6,431 bases of DNA from an uncultured Bulleidia sp. (GCA_934757945.1 CAKVLT010000099.1:1-6431), one strand, 5' to 3'. Counted from the first letter of the stretch, positions 1-6,266 are shown. Notes: generated from the sequence alone by a model not told the origin. Made by a program: numbers and translations.

Positions 1-155
1 GAAGTATTCATTAAGGCATTGACTAATGGTAAAGCAAACTGAGGATCATTGAAGATGTACTTGAACAAGGTATCCTTGTACTTATCATTACCTGTAATGG
101 GTTGGGTGACATTGTATTCTACAGTGTCAGAAGCATTTAAACTTTTATGGTTCAT
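1..155 (-). CDS. Rpn-family PD-(D/E)XK nuclease / transposase-like protein, 5' end only
   Basis: This is the first 51 codons of a gene that runs off the left edge. The ATG at 155-153 is preceded by a perfect AGGAGG (169-164) with an 8-base gap, which fixes the start. After a polar stretch of about 23 residues the protein reads NDKYKDTLFKYIFNDPQFAL and then LVNALMN. The pattern K-x-T/S-L-F-x-x-I-F followed by an L-x-x-A-L segment is the N-terminal signature of Rpn (recombination-promoting nuclease, former transposase_31) and related PD-(D/E)XK proteins, which are DNA endonucleases linked to RecA-independent recombination and are often multicopy in gut Firmicutes. The catalytic D/E-x-K residues would lie beyond the window, so activity cannot be judged. 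The gene has its own upstream region, separated from the kinase by a terminator. The family call rests on one motif region and is moderately sure. Confidence 0.72.
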   Translation of the reverse strand, partial: MNHKSLNASDTVEYNVTQPITGNDKYKDTLFKYIFNDPQFALPLVNALMNT

Positions 156-163
156 AATTAAAA

Positions 164-169
164 CCTCCT
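164..169 (-). promoter_or_regulatory. Ribosome binding site of the Rpn-type gene
   Basis: On the minus strand this reads AGGAGG, a perfect Shine-Dalgarno core, 8 bases before the ATG at 155. It shows that the host uses canonical ribosome binding sites for some genes, which makes their absence before the prepilin genes more striking. Confidence 0.85.
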
Positions 170-233
170 ACACTATATGTATTTGTAAAAAATGGTAAAA
201 ATATCGAAGAAAATTAAAAAAGTTGCCGCCAAT

Positions 234-261
234 TTTATAAAACTTTGAAAAATGATGAAAA
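234..261 (-). promoter_or_regulatory. Possible sigma-A-type promoter of the Rpn-type gene
   Basis: On the minus strand TTTTCA (261-256) and TATAAA (239-234) are separated by 16 bases, a plausible -35/-10 pair giving a leader of roughly 70 bases. The surrounding stretch from 156 to 328 is A/T-rich, holds no convincing reading frame, and includes an A9 run near 292-302 that could act as an UP-like element. An alternative -10, TATACT at 266-261, has a weaker -35. This is pattern matching only, in a sequence where such matches are common. Confidence 0.35.
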
Positions 262-326
262 GTATATGCATTGAGGTATATTCTCATGAAATCAAAAAAA
301 AACCAGTATGTATGGATTACTCAATG

Positions 327-364
327 AAAACAGGCTTAGTCTGCTCTTAAAGACTAAGCCTGTT
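327..364 (-). terminator. Rho-independent terminator of the histidine kinase gene
   Basis: The arms 329-342 and 351-364 are perfect reverse complements over 14 bp (AACAGGCTTAGTCT and its partner) around an 8-base loop. Read on the minus strand, the stem lies a few bases after the kinase stop codon (372-370) and ends in TTTTCATT, so it fits an intrinsic terminator for that gene. It also prevents read-through into the Rpn-type gene. There is no T tract on the plus strand. Confidence 0.9.
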
Positions 365-369
365 GATAT

Positions 370-2514
370 CTACCTGCTCTTCTGTTTTTCTCTCTGTACA
401 AGAATCAAAAACGTCATTAATCTCGACATTTCTATTGGCTTGGCAATATGGTAGTTCATGCCACTCTCTTTACACTTCTGAATGTCTTCAGCATAGGCAT
501 CCGCTGTCATAGCCGCAATCGGAATAGTATTACCGGATTCTCTGATCTTCTTTGTGGCTTCAAGACCATTCATAACCGGCATCTGTACATCCATAAGTAT
601 GGCATCATAGGTATATGGCTTATTCAAAACATCCAGACACTGTTTGCCATTTTCACATCTGTCACTGCTGACACCTGCTTCATTCAACAAAGCATGCACT
701 ATTTCCCAGTTGAGATCATTATCTTCACATACCAGTACATTCAGAACTGTAAGACTACCCGTAGTTTCATCTGAGGCTGTGGCAGAGTCTACAATTGGCA
801 AATCCAATGTTACTGTAAATACAGTACCTTTTCCTGCTTCGCTTTCACATTCTATAGTACCTTGAAATAAATCTACCATCTGTTTGACTATGGAAAGACC
901 AAGACCTGTACCCTGTGTTTTATTGATCTGTGTTTTTACTTCTCTTGTAAAGGAATCATACATGTGTTTCTGGAATTCTTCATCCATACCTATGCCATTA
1001 TCCTGTATTCTGAATACTGTACGTACGTTACCTAAAACAGTACTCTTTTCTTCCCTCAAAGACACATCAATATTTCCACCGACTTCAGTATATTTGACAG
1101 CATTCGATAAAAGATTGGTATAAATCTGATTTAAACGTATCCTGTCTGCCAGTACAAATCTATATGGTAAAGGAGTATAGACACAGGTAAAATGCATATC
1201 TTTTCTCTGCATAGGTATCTGCATCATACCGACAAGTTCTTTCATCAGTTCCTGTAAATCTACTTCTTCTTTACTTAAAACCAGCTTTCCACTTTCAATC
1301 TTGGATACATCCAGAATATCATTCACCAGTGTTAATAATTGTTTTCCTGCCTGTGTGGCTTTATTCAGACAATCAGAAGCTACTTCAGGTTTATCCAGAT
1401 TGTTTTTAGCTATCTGTATAAATCCCATAACTGCATTCATTGGTGTACGTAAATCATGAGACATGGAGGATAAGAAATTACTCTTGGCAAGACTTGCCTG
1501 TTGTGCAAGATCTCTGGATACCTTTAATCTGGTATTCAGCTTTTTCATATACATGCCATCCAGAATCAATAATACGCTTAAGCAGAAACAGACAAACAGT
1601 ACCATAGGCATACCTGTGTCTTCTATCCTGATATCCTTCACTGGTATAATACCCACAATATCCAAAGGAGAAGCATTACCAAAAGAAGAATAATACCAGT
1701 AGCAATCTTCTCCCTTATAATTTTTGTACTGAAGTAAATCAGAATCTGTCGTATGAATATGTAACTGTAAAGCTCCTTTTTTCTTATATTCTTCTGAGAA
1801 ATTGTAAGTTTCTATACAATCTATAAAATTATCTCCTGTCATGGATTTTGACTGAATAACATAATCCCCCTGATTATTCATAATGCCCATTTCACCATGT
1901 ATATATTCTGTCGGGAATACCCAAGAGTTTCTTAAATCACTGACAGTCATGACTCTTAACAACAGGTAATCTTTATCCACAAGATGTACAGGCACTCCTA
2001 CACTGACAACTGTCTTTCCAGTTTCAGAAGCAATGTATCTGCCAAGGACATTAAAAGAAAAATTCTCTTCATCAAACATTTCTCTCATGGCTTCCTGCAT
2101 ATATAAAGAAAACTCATCACTCTTATTCAGATATCTTTGATATGTGGTAATCACATTATCCTCAGGTTCATAATAACTGGAATAGGCAATAAAGGTATCC
2201 ATATCCACAATATGCCCTATACGATTCTCATTGGTATTAATTGTATGAAGAAAATACAAAGCCTCTTCCAGCGTCATATGTTCTTCATTAATATAATGAC
2301 CCCAGTTTTCTACATATCCCTTTTCACTGTCCAGATAATTCTGTGATACTTTTTTAAAAGACTCCACTGTATTTTCAAACTCAGAAATCTTCACTTCCAT
2401 CTGTATTTTCTGAATTCTCTGAGAATAGCATAAAGAGCCCAGAACAATGCCTAGTATTAAAAAAATATTTACAAGGACTAATCCCGTTGTACTTTTAAAA
2501 TGGTTGTGTTTCAC
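370..2514 (-). CDS. Membrane-bound hybrid sensor histidine kinase with C-terminal receiver domain
   Basis: This 714-residue protein senses an outside signal and passes phosphate from an internal histidine to its own receiver. Order of parts: first membrane helix about 10-30; extracytoplasmic sensor about 31-302, with a YYSS...DIVGIIPVKDI ending typical of Cache-like sensors (inferred); second helix about 303-322; a short linker without a recognisable HAMP or PAS domain; HisKA with SMSHDLRTPMN (His353); HATPase with N467 and N471 in the N box, DNGIGM at 505-510 and GTGLGL at 535-540; receiver from about 591 with acidic E597/D598, phospho-acceptor D642 in MDVQMPVMNG, T670 and K692. All key residues are present, so it should be active. 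No HPt domain or separate regulator lies in the window, so its output partner is unknown. The start is a GTG at 2514-2512, chosen because GGAG sits 8 bases upstream and there is no in-frame ATG nearby. Stop is TAG. Confidence 0.95.
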   Translation of the reverse strand: MKHNHFKSTTGLVLVNIFLILGIVLGSLCYSQRIQKIQMEVKISEFENTVESFKKVSQNYLDSEKGYVENWGHYINEEHMTLEEALYFLHTINTNENRIGHIVDMDTFIAYSSYYEPEDNVITTYQRYLNKSDEFSLYMQEAMREMFDEENFSFNVLGRYIASETGKTVVSVGVPVHLVDKDYLLLRVMTVSDLRNSWVFPTEYIHGEMGIMNNQGDYVIQSKSMTGDNFIDCIETYNFSEEYKKKGALQLHIHTTDSDLLQYKNYKGEDCYWYYSSFGNASPLDIVGIIPVKDIRIEDTGMPMVLFVCFCLSVLLILDGMYMKKLNTRLKVSRDLAQQASLAKSNFLSSMSHDLRTPMNAVMGFIQIAKNNLDKPEVASDCLNKATQAGKQLLTLVNDILDVSKIESGKLVLSKEEVDLQELMKELVGMMQIPMQRKDMHFTCVYTPLPYRFVLADRIRLNQIYTNLLSNAVKYTEVGGNIDVSLREEKSTVLGNVRTVFRIQDNGIGMDEEFQKHMYDSFTREVKTQINKTQGTGLGLSIVKQMVDLFQGTIECESEAGKGTVFTVTLDLPIVDSATASDETTGSLTVLNVLVCEDNDLNWEIVHALLNEAGVSSDRCENGKQCLDVLNKPYTYDAILMDVQMPVMNGLEATKKIRESGNTIPIAAMTADAYAEDIQKCKESGMNYHIAKPIEMSRLMTFLILVQREKQKSR

Positions 2515-2519
2515 AATGT

Positions 2520-2547
2520 TTACTCCAAATGTTAACTATACATTATC
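2520..2547 (-). promoter_or_regulatory. Kinase gene upstream signals: GGAG ribosome binding site and possible -10
   Basis: On the minus strand a GGAG core lies 8 bases before the GTG start. Further upstream is GATAAT (2547-2542), a good -10 hexamer, which would give a leader of about 20 bases. I see no convincing -35 at 16 to 18 bases, so the promoter is tentative; the ribosome binding site is the firmer part. Confidence 0.45.
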
Positions 2548-2570
2548 ACTTTTCTAACATTTTCGCACAG

Positions 2571-2597
2571 AAAAAGTAGTACATTACTGCACTACCT
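2571..2597 (-). terminator. Terminator of the large prepilin gene
   Basis: Read on the minus strand, GTAGTGCA, the loop GTAA and TGTACTAC form an 8-bp stem with one G-U pair, closed by a GNRA-type tetraloop and followed directly by TTTTTC (2575-2570). It lies about 40 bases after the prepilin stop and just upstream of the kinase promoter region, so the two same-strand genes are probably transcribed separately. Confidence 0.75.
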
Positions 2598-2634
2598 CTG
2601 AACCTACAACTTTCACAGGTAAGCATTGCATTCA

Positions 2635-3537
2635 TCAACTAATGAGATTAACACCTGGTTTAAGAGTCGCACCATATACAGGAACAAACTTACCAGTTTC
2701 TGTTAAACTCGCTCCCACAACCCATTCGTTTTTACACAAATATATCGTTGTCCTGTCATCTGAAATCACCGGAGTCCATAGCGGAACCTTATCGTTATGT
2801 AATTTAGCAAAATTTTGTAACCCTTGATAGGTATAGACTTTGCTGAAATCCAAAGTTTGCATATCCAACGCATTATACTGATTTGGCGTAGCACTCCATT
2901 GATTTGTACATCCACCGACTCCAGTATCAATCACCAGATAATATTTTGAATCTCCTTGAAATTGATACACATGACCAAAAGTATAATATCTCGTTTCATT
3001 TTCCTTAACATTCTGTTGCAAGAGCCAATCCCCCGAAACAGGAATCTCCACATCCCCAAATGTTTTCTTATCAGAATTATCTTTATCATGTTGCGGCGGT
3101 GTATATGGATGATTACCTGACTGTACCCAGGAACTTGTAATAGTAGAAACACCATGTTCTACATTCACAGTCACCTCTACTAAATTACGTGTACCATCAT
3201 CACTTACAGGAACACTTGCATCTGTAACATTTGTCCTGAACTTATATGGTTCTTTAGTGCTCTTTCCATATCCATGAATACCTTCAGAAGAATCTGCTTT
3301 TATCTCACTTCTGTTAGCATCATAGTAGTACCATCTTTTACCTTCAGTATGATCTGCAGCATACTGGCTTGTTGCCATGGAAACAGCTTCCTGCACATGA
3401 GCCTGATCTACTCTTAACTTTGCTTTATCTATTTCTTTCATTAAAGAAGGAATACCAATGGCGGTTAAAGCAGATATGATAGCCACAACCAGCAGTACTT
3501 CCCCTAATGTAAATCCTTTTGTATTTCTTCGCTTCAT
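2635..3537 (-). CDS. Type IV prepilin-like protein with large C-terminal domain (300 aa)
   Basis: The N-terminus MKRRNTKGFTLGEVLLVVAI is a class III (type IV) prepilin signal: a short basic leader, predicted cleavage by a prepilin peptidase between Gly8 and Phe9, Glu at mature position 5 (Glu13), then a hydrophobic helix to about residue 31. The helix continues as an amphipathic segment to about 60. The remaining 240 residues are polar, aromatic-rich and probably beta-rich and surface-exposed; this part includes HPYTPPQHDKDNSDKK, which looks like a flexible linker near 143-158, and a block at 169-204 with many Tyr and Trp. Only two cysteines occur, C210 and C268, which could form a disulfide. 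Most major pilins are 130 to 180 residues, so this is long and may be a minor or adhesive (tip-like) pilin; that role is inferred. I chose the ATG at 3537 over an in-frame TTG at 3558 because it gives a typical leader. No Shine-Dalgarno sequence is visible. No assembly genes are adjacent. Confidence 0.88.
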   Translation of the reverse strand: MKRRNTKGFTLGEVLLVVAIISALTAIGIPSLMKEIDKAKLRVDQAHVQEAVSMATSQYAADHTEGKRWYYYDANRSEIKADSSEGIHGYGKSTKEPYKFRTNVTDASVPVSDDGTRNLVEVTVNVEHGVSTITSSWVQSGNHPYTPPQHDKDNSDKKTFGDVEIPVSGDWLLQQNVKENETRYYTFGHVYQFQGDSKYYLVIDTGVGGCTNQWSATPNQYNALDMQTLDFSKVYTYQGLQNFAKLHNDKVPLWTPVISDDRTTIYLCKNEWVVGASLTETGKFVPVYGATLKPGVNLIS

Positions 3538-3546
3538 AACACGTAA

Positions 3547-3571
3547 AGTATAACACAATACTTTTTATCAA
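3547..3571 (-). promoter_or_regulatory. Extended -10 promoter of the large prepilin gene, probably leaderless
   Basis: On the minus strand TGTTATACT (3555-3547) is an extended -10 (TGn plus TATACT). TTGATA at 3571-3566 resembles a -35 but is only 13 bases away, shorter than usual, so the TGn element may compensate. The -10 ends 9 bases before the ATG, so transcription would start within a few bases of the start codon, which agrees with the lack of a ribosome binding site. Confidence 0.5.
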
Positions 3572-3588
3572 ATATTGATTAAGATCAA
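3567..3588. promoter_or_regulatory. Possible operator: three ATCAA/TTGAT half-sites between the divergent prepilin genes
   Basis: ATCAA (3567-3571), TTGAT (3575-3579) and ATCAA (3584-3588) alternate in orientation in the middle of the 72-bp intergenic region. They overlap the putative -35 elements of both genes, so a protein bound here could control both. In A/T-rich DNA such 5-base repeats can occur by chance. Confidence 0.25.
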
Positions 3589-3602
3589 GAATCATATACA
3601 AT
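3575..3602 (+). promoter_or_regulatory. Promoter of the small prepilin gene, probably leaderless
   Basis: TTGATT (3575-3580) and TACAAT (3597-3602) are 16 bases apart, a fair -35/-10 pair. The -10 ends 7 bases before the ATG at 3610, so the expected transcription start coincides with the start codon. No AGGAGG-like sequence occurs in the 40 bases before the gene. Confidence 0.5.
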
Positions 3603-3609
3603 ATATGCC

Positions 3610-3996
3610 ATGAAAAAGAACATAAAAGGATTTACACTGGCAGAGGTATTAATTGTTGTGACTATCATAGCAGTACTGGTAGCTATTTCTATTCCAGTAT
3701 TTACATCTCAATTACACAAAGCAAGAGTAGCTGCAGACTGGGCTAATGTACGTGCTTATTATGCCCAACTGCAATATGACTTTATGGAAACAGAAAAAAT
3801 AGATGAAAATAAACTCAGAGAGCCAGGCCCAAACCCTATTATTTCTTTCAATTTATCAGGGCAAAAAATTGACTTAAAGGCAGGTTACCTATATATCCGT
3901 CTAAACGATGAGGATGGAAAAACAGGATATAACTTTTTATACGTTTGTAATAAAACTGGAGATACTAAATGTCAATTGGCCTTGCCTGAAGTTTAA
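3610..3996 (+). CDS. Type IV prepilin-like protein, small (128 aa)
   Basis: MKKNIKGFTLAEVLIVVTII is a textbook type IV prepilin leader: basic hexapeptide, cleavage expected after Gly7, mature Phe1 (Phe8) and Glu5 (Glu12), hydrophobic helix to about residue 30. An amphipathic helix follows to about 60 (SQLHKARVAADWANVRAYYA), then a compact C-terminal domain of about 65 residues with beta-like segments. C113 and C121 (VCNKTGDTKC) lie near the end in the position of the disulfide loop found in many pilins and pseudopilins. Its length suits a pilin or a competence/secretion pseudopilin. It is transcribed away from the 300-residue prepilin gene and ends at its own terminator, so it is probably a single-gene transcript. 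Which filament it joins cannot be told, because no peptidase, ATPase or platform gene is present. ATG at 3610 is the only sensible start; it lacks a ribosome binding site. Confidence 0.9.
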   Translation: MKKNIKGFTLAEVLIVVTIIAVLVAISIPVFTSQLHKARVAADWANVRAYYAQLQYDFMETEKIDENKLREPGPNPIISFNLSGQKIDLKAGYLYIRLNDEDGKTGYNFLYVCNKTGDTKCQLALPEV

Positions 3997-4009
3997 ACAT
4001 ATTTTAAGC

Positions 4010-4045
4010 AACCAGCAATGCCATACACATTGCTGGTTTTTCTTT
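4010..4045 (+). terminator. Terminator of the small prepilin gene
   Basis: The arms 4010-4020 and 4028-4038 form a perfect 11-bp stem (AACCAGCAATG and its complement) with a 7-base loop, followed by a T-rich tail through 4045. It lies 13 bases after the prepilin stop. It also sits just beyond the convergent recombinase stop; on the minus strand the tail is TGCTTAAAA, so it is less convincing there. Confidence 0.88.
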
Positions 4046-4047
4046 CA

Positions 4048-5179
4048 TCACTGTAACAAGTCCAGCACCTTTACTCTTTCTACTAAATCCTTTCTGTAAT
4101 TATGTACATATACATTCATAGTCGTGCGAATATCTTCATGACCTAATAATTCTTTTACTTCAGACATATTAGCACCGTATTTTAAAAGATTACTTGCATA
4201 CGTATGTCTTAATGCATGAAAGTGAAAGTCTTCCAGTCCTTCCACATGTTTATTTAATCTTACACACAAACATCCAAGTGACCTTCTGTTAATGAACGCA
4301 CCATCTTGTTTAACACACAAGATGTAATTCTTTTTCTGCAGTAAGATTGGTTATTTTTCCAGACTGTAATACAAAATGAGTAGCATTGTTTTCTCTCAGA
4401 GTTACATAGTAATTCTGTTGATACGTATCCTGCTGGTGTTTCTTATAAAGTTCCTGTTGTAGCTTAGCCTGTACAAGAATATCTTTTAATACTTTTCCAA
4501 ACTCTACATATCTTACTTTATCTCTTTTAGGAGACGTTAATTCCAGTCTGTTCTTTTCAGCTTCACAGTTTAATACCACAGCCCTTCTTACAACAAGATA
4601 CTGTTCTTCCAAATGTACATCTTCCCATGTTAAAGCACACACTTCTCCCAGTCTTAATCCTGTATAGTAACTGATCTGTATTGGTAAAACACGAGGATTA
4701 TGTATCTTAGTAAGATAGTCTATGATTTTTAAATACTCCTCATGTTTTAACAATTTGCAGTCTTCAATTCTTTGAAATAAAGTCTTTTCATTCCTTACAG
4801 ACACTAAATGTACTCCCTGCATAGGATTACTTTTCAGTATCTTTAGAGAAAGTACTGCATATTCCAGACTACCCTGTAATACTGCTGAATACGCCAGTAT
4901 TCTGGATTTACCAAAGCCTTTATGATATTTACCTTCCAGATCATAAAATCCTTCACTTAACCCATCAAAGAAAGACTGCAGATACCCTCTGTCTATATCT
5001 TTTACTCTTTTAGTACTTATCTCCATTTTATGCAGACAACGTATTGCTGAAGTGTAGCCGTTTCTTGTCCCAATAGCTAAATGAGAAACAAGTAATACTT
5101 CCTGTCTGTACCTTTCCAGTAATTCAGACATTGTCATGGTTTCTTTTAACCACTTGTGATGTAACCAGTTTTTAATCAT
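4048..5179 (-). pseudogene. Tyrosine recombinase (phage/ICE-type integrase) broken by a single-base frameshift
   Basis: Tyrosine recombinases integrate and excise mobile DNA. The first frame (5179-4310) holds a SAM-like core-binding domain (about 15-110) and the start of the catalytic domain, with R176 in YYTGLRLGEV and K218 as candidate beta-hairpin lysine. It stops at codon 290. The rest (to 4048) lies in the +1 frame and holds HALRH (H321, R324), H347 in LLGHEDI and nucleophile Y357 in NVYVH, numbered on the repaired protein. Removing one T from the T5 run at 4331-4335 (A5 on the coding strand) joins the frames as LTAEKNYILCVKQDG and gives 376 residues with every catalytic residue, a normal size for Tn916/phage-like integrases. 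The start is an ATG at 5179 with GAAGGAAGG 9 bases upstream. It could be a recently dead gene, a switchable homopolymer or a sequencing error. There is no excisionase, relaxase or phage gene alongside, so the mobile element is not visible here. Confidence 0.9.
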
Positions 5180-5200
5180 TTCTTTTTACCTTCCTTCTGG

Positions 5201-5216
5201 AATACTGTACAGAATT
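5201..5216. repeat. Imperfect palindrome in the recombinase/PF06541 divergent intergenic region
   Basis: AATACTGTACAGAATT is centred on the perfect 8-base palindrome CTGTACAG (5205-5212) and extends with AAT/ATT arms after one mismatch. It lies between the two divergent starts (5179 and 5233), where an operator would be expected. CTGTA-type words are common in this window because of codon use, so the significance is uncertain. Confidence 0.3.
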
Positions 5217-5220
5217 GTCC

Positions 5221-5226
5221 TATACT
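5221..5226 (+). promoter_or_regulatory. -10-like TATACT directly before the PF06541 gene
   Basis: TATACT ends 6 bases before the ATG at 5233, so transcription would begin at or near the start codon. The best -35 candidate 17 bases upstream, TGGAAT (5198-5203), is poor. No Shine-Dalgarno sequence is present. Confidence 0.4.
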
Positions 5227-5232
5227 TCTTAC

Positions 5233-6261
5233 ATGACAAAAAAGAAAGAAACACAGTTAAATACAAATGCGATTAATGAAAAACTGGTTATACGATACTC
5301 TTACGTAAAACAGGATCTGCAGGAATTAGAAAACGATACTACTGCAGCATTAAACTCCCAATATGATGCCTTAGCCAAAGGTACTAAAGAAGGTATCTCC
5401 TCCATGCCAAGATTGAAAAATGCCATGTTGGAAGAAGCTGACTTATTAACAAGATCTGCAGAAAACCTTGCAAGATTATCCATGAAAGCAAGCAATCAGG
5501 CAGATGAATTAAGAACCAGAGTCAAAGAAGCAGAAAGAGTAGAAAAGAAACAGAATAAAAAGATTAAAATCTTACCTGTAAAACCTACCAATGCCGAAAT
5601 TGACTATGAAGAAAAGATTACCAAACACTTTGCGGCAGGTGCTACCTTCCACAAACTGTTCTGGGTATTCTTTATAGGTTGTTTTGCAGGTGTCATCATA
5701 GAAACTATCTGGTGCTTAATTACAAGAGGACACTATGAAAGCAGAACAGGTTTAATCTATGGACCATTTAACTTAGTCTATGGTTTTGGCGCATTAACAC
5801 TTACCTATTCTTTATATAAGTACAGAAACAGATCAGGAATCTACTCCTTTATAGGAGGATTTATATCCGGTTCTGTTGTGGAATACTTATGTTCCTTCTT
5901 TCAGGAAATGGCATTTGGATCTACCTCCTGGGATTACAGTGCATTCCCATTTAACCTTAATGGAAGAATCTGTTTACAATACTCCATCTTCTGGGGAATA
6001 CTTGGAGTATTATGGATAAAGACAATTTATCCTATCATGGCCACATGGATATTAAAGATACCAAATAAGATTGGTAAACCATTAACAATAGTATTATTAG
6101 TCTTTATGATCTTTAACTCCTGTATGTCAGGAATAGCAGTATTCAGATGGTATGAAAGAACCAGAAACATACCTGCAAATAACATCATAGAAACCTACAT
6201 GGATCAACACTATCCAGATACAAGGATGGAAAAGATCTATGCCAACTTAGAGTTCAAATAA
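5233..6261 (+). CDS. PF06541 (CmpB-like, putative ABC-transporter type IV) membrane protein with helical N-terminal extension
   Basis: The 342-residue protein has a soluble, highly charged, helix-forming N-terminus (about 1-138, rich in Lys, Glu and Ala, possibly coiled coil) followed by five predicted membrane helices near 142-164, 178-196, 203-224, 248-268 and 284-303. The membrane part carries the family's conserved blocks: IIETIW, LIYGPFNLVYGFGAL (174-188), VVEYL, WDYS (233-236) and PFNLNGRICL (239-248). Members are annotated as putative ABC-transporter permeases, but their transport role is not established, and no ATPase gene lies in the window. Most family members that I know start close to the first helix, so the N-terminal 138 residues look like an added module. 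The ATG at 5233 is preferred over an in-frame TTG at 5215, since neither has a ribosome binding site and the TTG overlaps the putative -10. The gene is transcribed alone, divergent from the broken recombinase, and ends with TAA. Confidence 0.87.
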   Translation: MTKKKETQLNTNAINEKLVIRYSYVKQDLQELENDTTAALNSQYDALAKGTKEGISSMPRLKNAMLEEADLLTRSAENLARLSMKASNQADELRTRVKEAERVEKKQNKKIKILPVKPTNAEIDYEEKITKHFAAGATFHKLFWVFFIGCFAGVIIETIWCLITRGHYESRTGLIYGPFNLVYGFGALTLTYSLYKYRNRSGIYSFIGGFISGSVVEYLCSFFQEMAFGSTSWDYSAFPFNLNGRICLQYSIFWGILGVLWIKTIYPIMATWILKIPNKIGKPLTIVLLVFMIFNSCMSGIAVFRWYERTRNIPANNIIETYMDQHYPDTRMEKIYANLEFK

Positions 6262-6266
6262 CAAAT

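Noticed and set aside
172..200. TATAGT as -10 for the Rpn-type gene (177-172, minus)
   Set aside because: Transcription would begin inside the AGGAGG site and remove it from the message.
448..1693. Plus-strand open frames of 69-108 codons opposite the kinase gene
   Set aside because: They mirror the kinase codons, have no ribosome binding sites or recognisable domains, and the kinase on the other strand carries a complete set of family motifs.
2931..3155. A 74-codon minus-strand frame inside the large prepilin gene
   Set aside because: It overlaps the prepilin in another frame and shows no domain or start signal.
3538..3558. TTG at 3558 as start of the large prepilin
   Set aside because: It would add seven residues (MCYTLRV) to the leader, has no ribosome binding site, and overlaps the extended -10. 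The ATG at 3537 gives a typical short basic leader.
4048..4320. A separate 90-residue gene for the C-terminal part of the recombinase
   Set aside because: Its only start is a TTG without a ribosome binding site that corresponds to an internal Leu codon of the repaired protein (NYILCVKQDG). It is the downstream half of the broken gene.
4325..4340. Programmed -1 ribosomal frameshift at the A-rich site of the recombinase
   Set aside because: The run is GAAAAAG rather than AAAAAAG, and joining the frames requires a +1 and not a -1 shift. A homopolymer indel is simpler.
4048..5232. Attachment sites or direct repeats flanking the integrase
   Set aside because: I looked on both sides and saw only short matches expected by chance, and no tRNA gene end.
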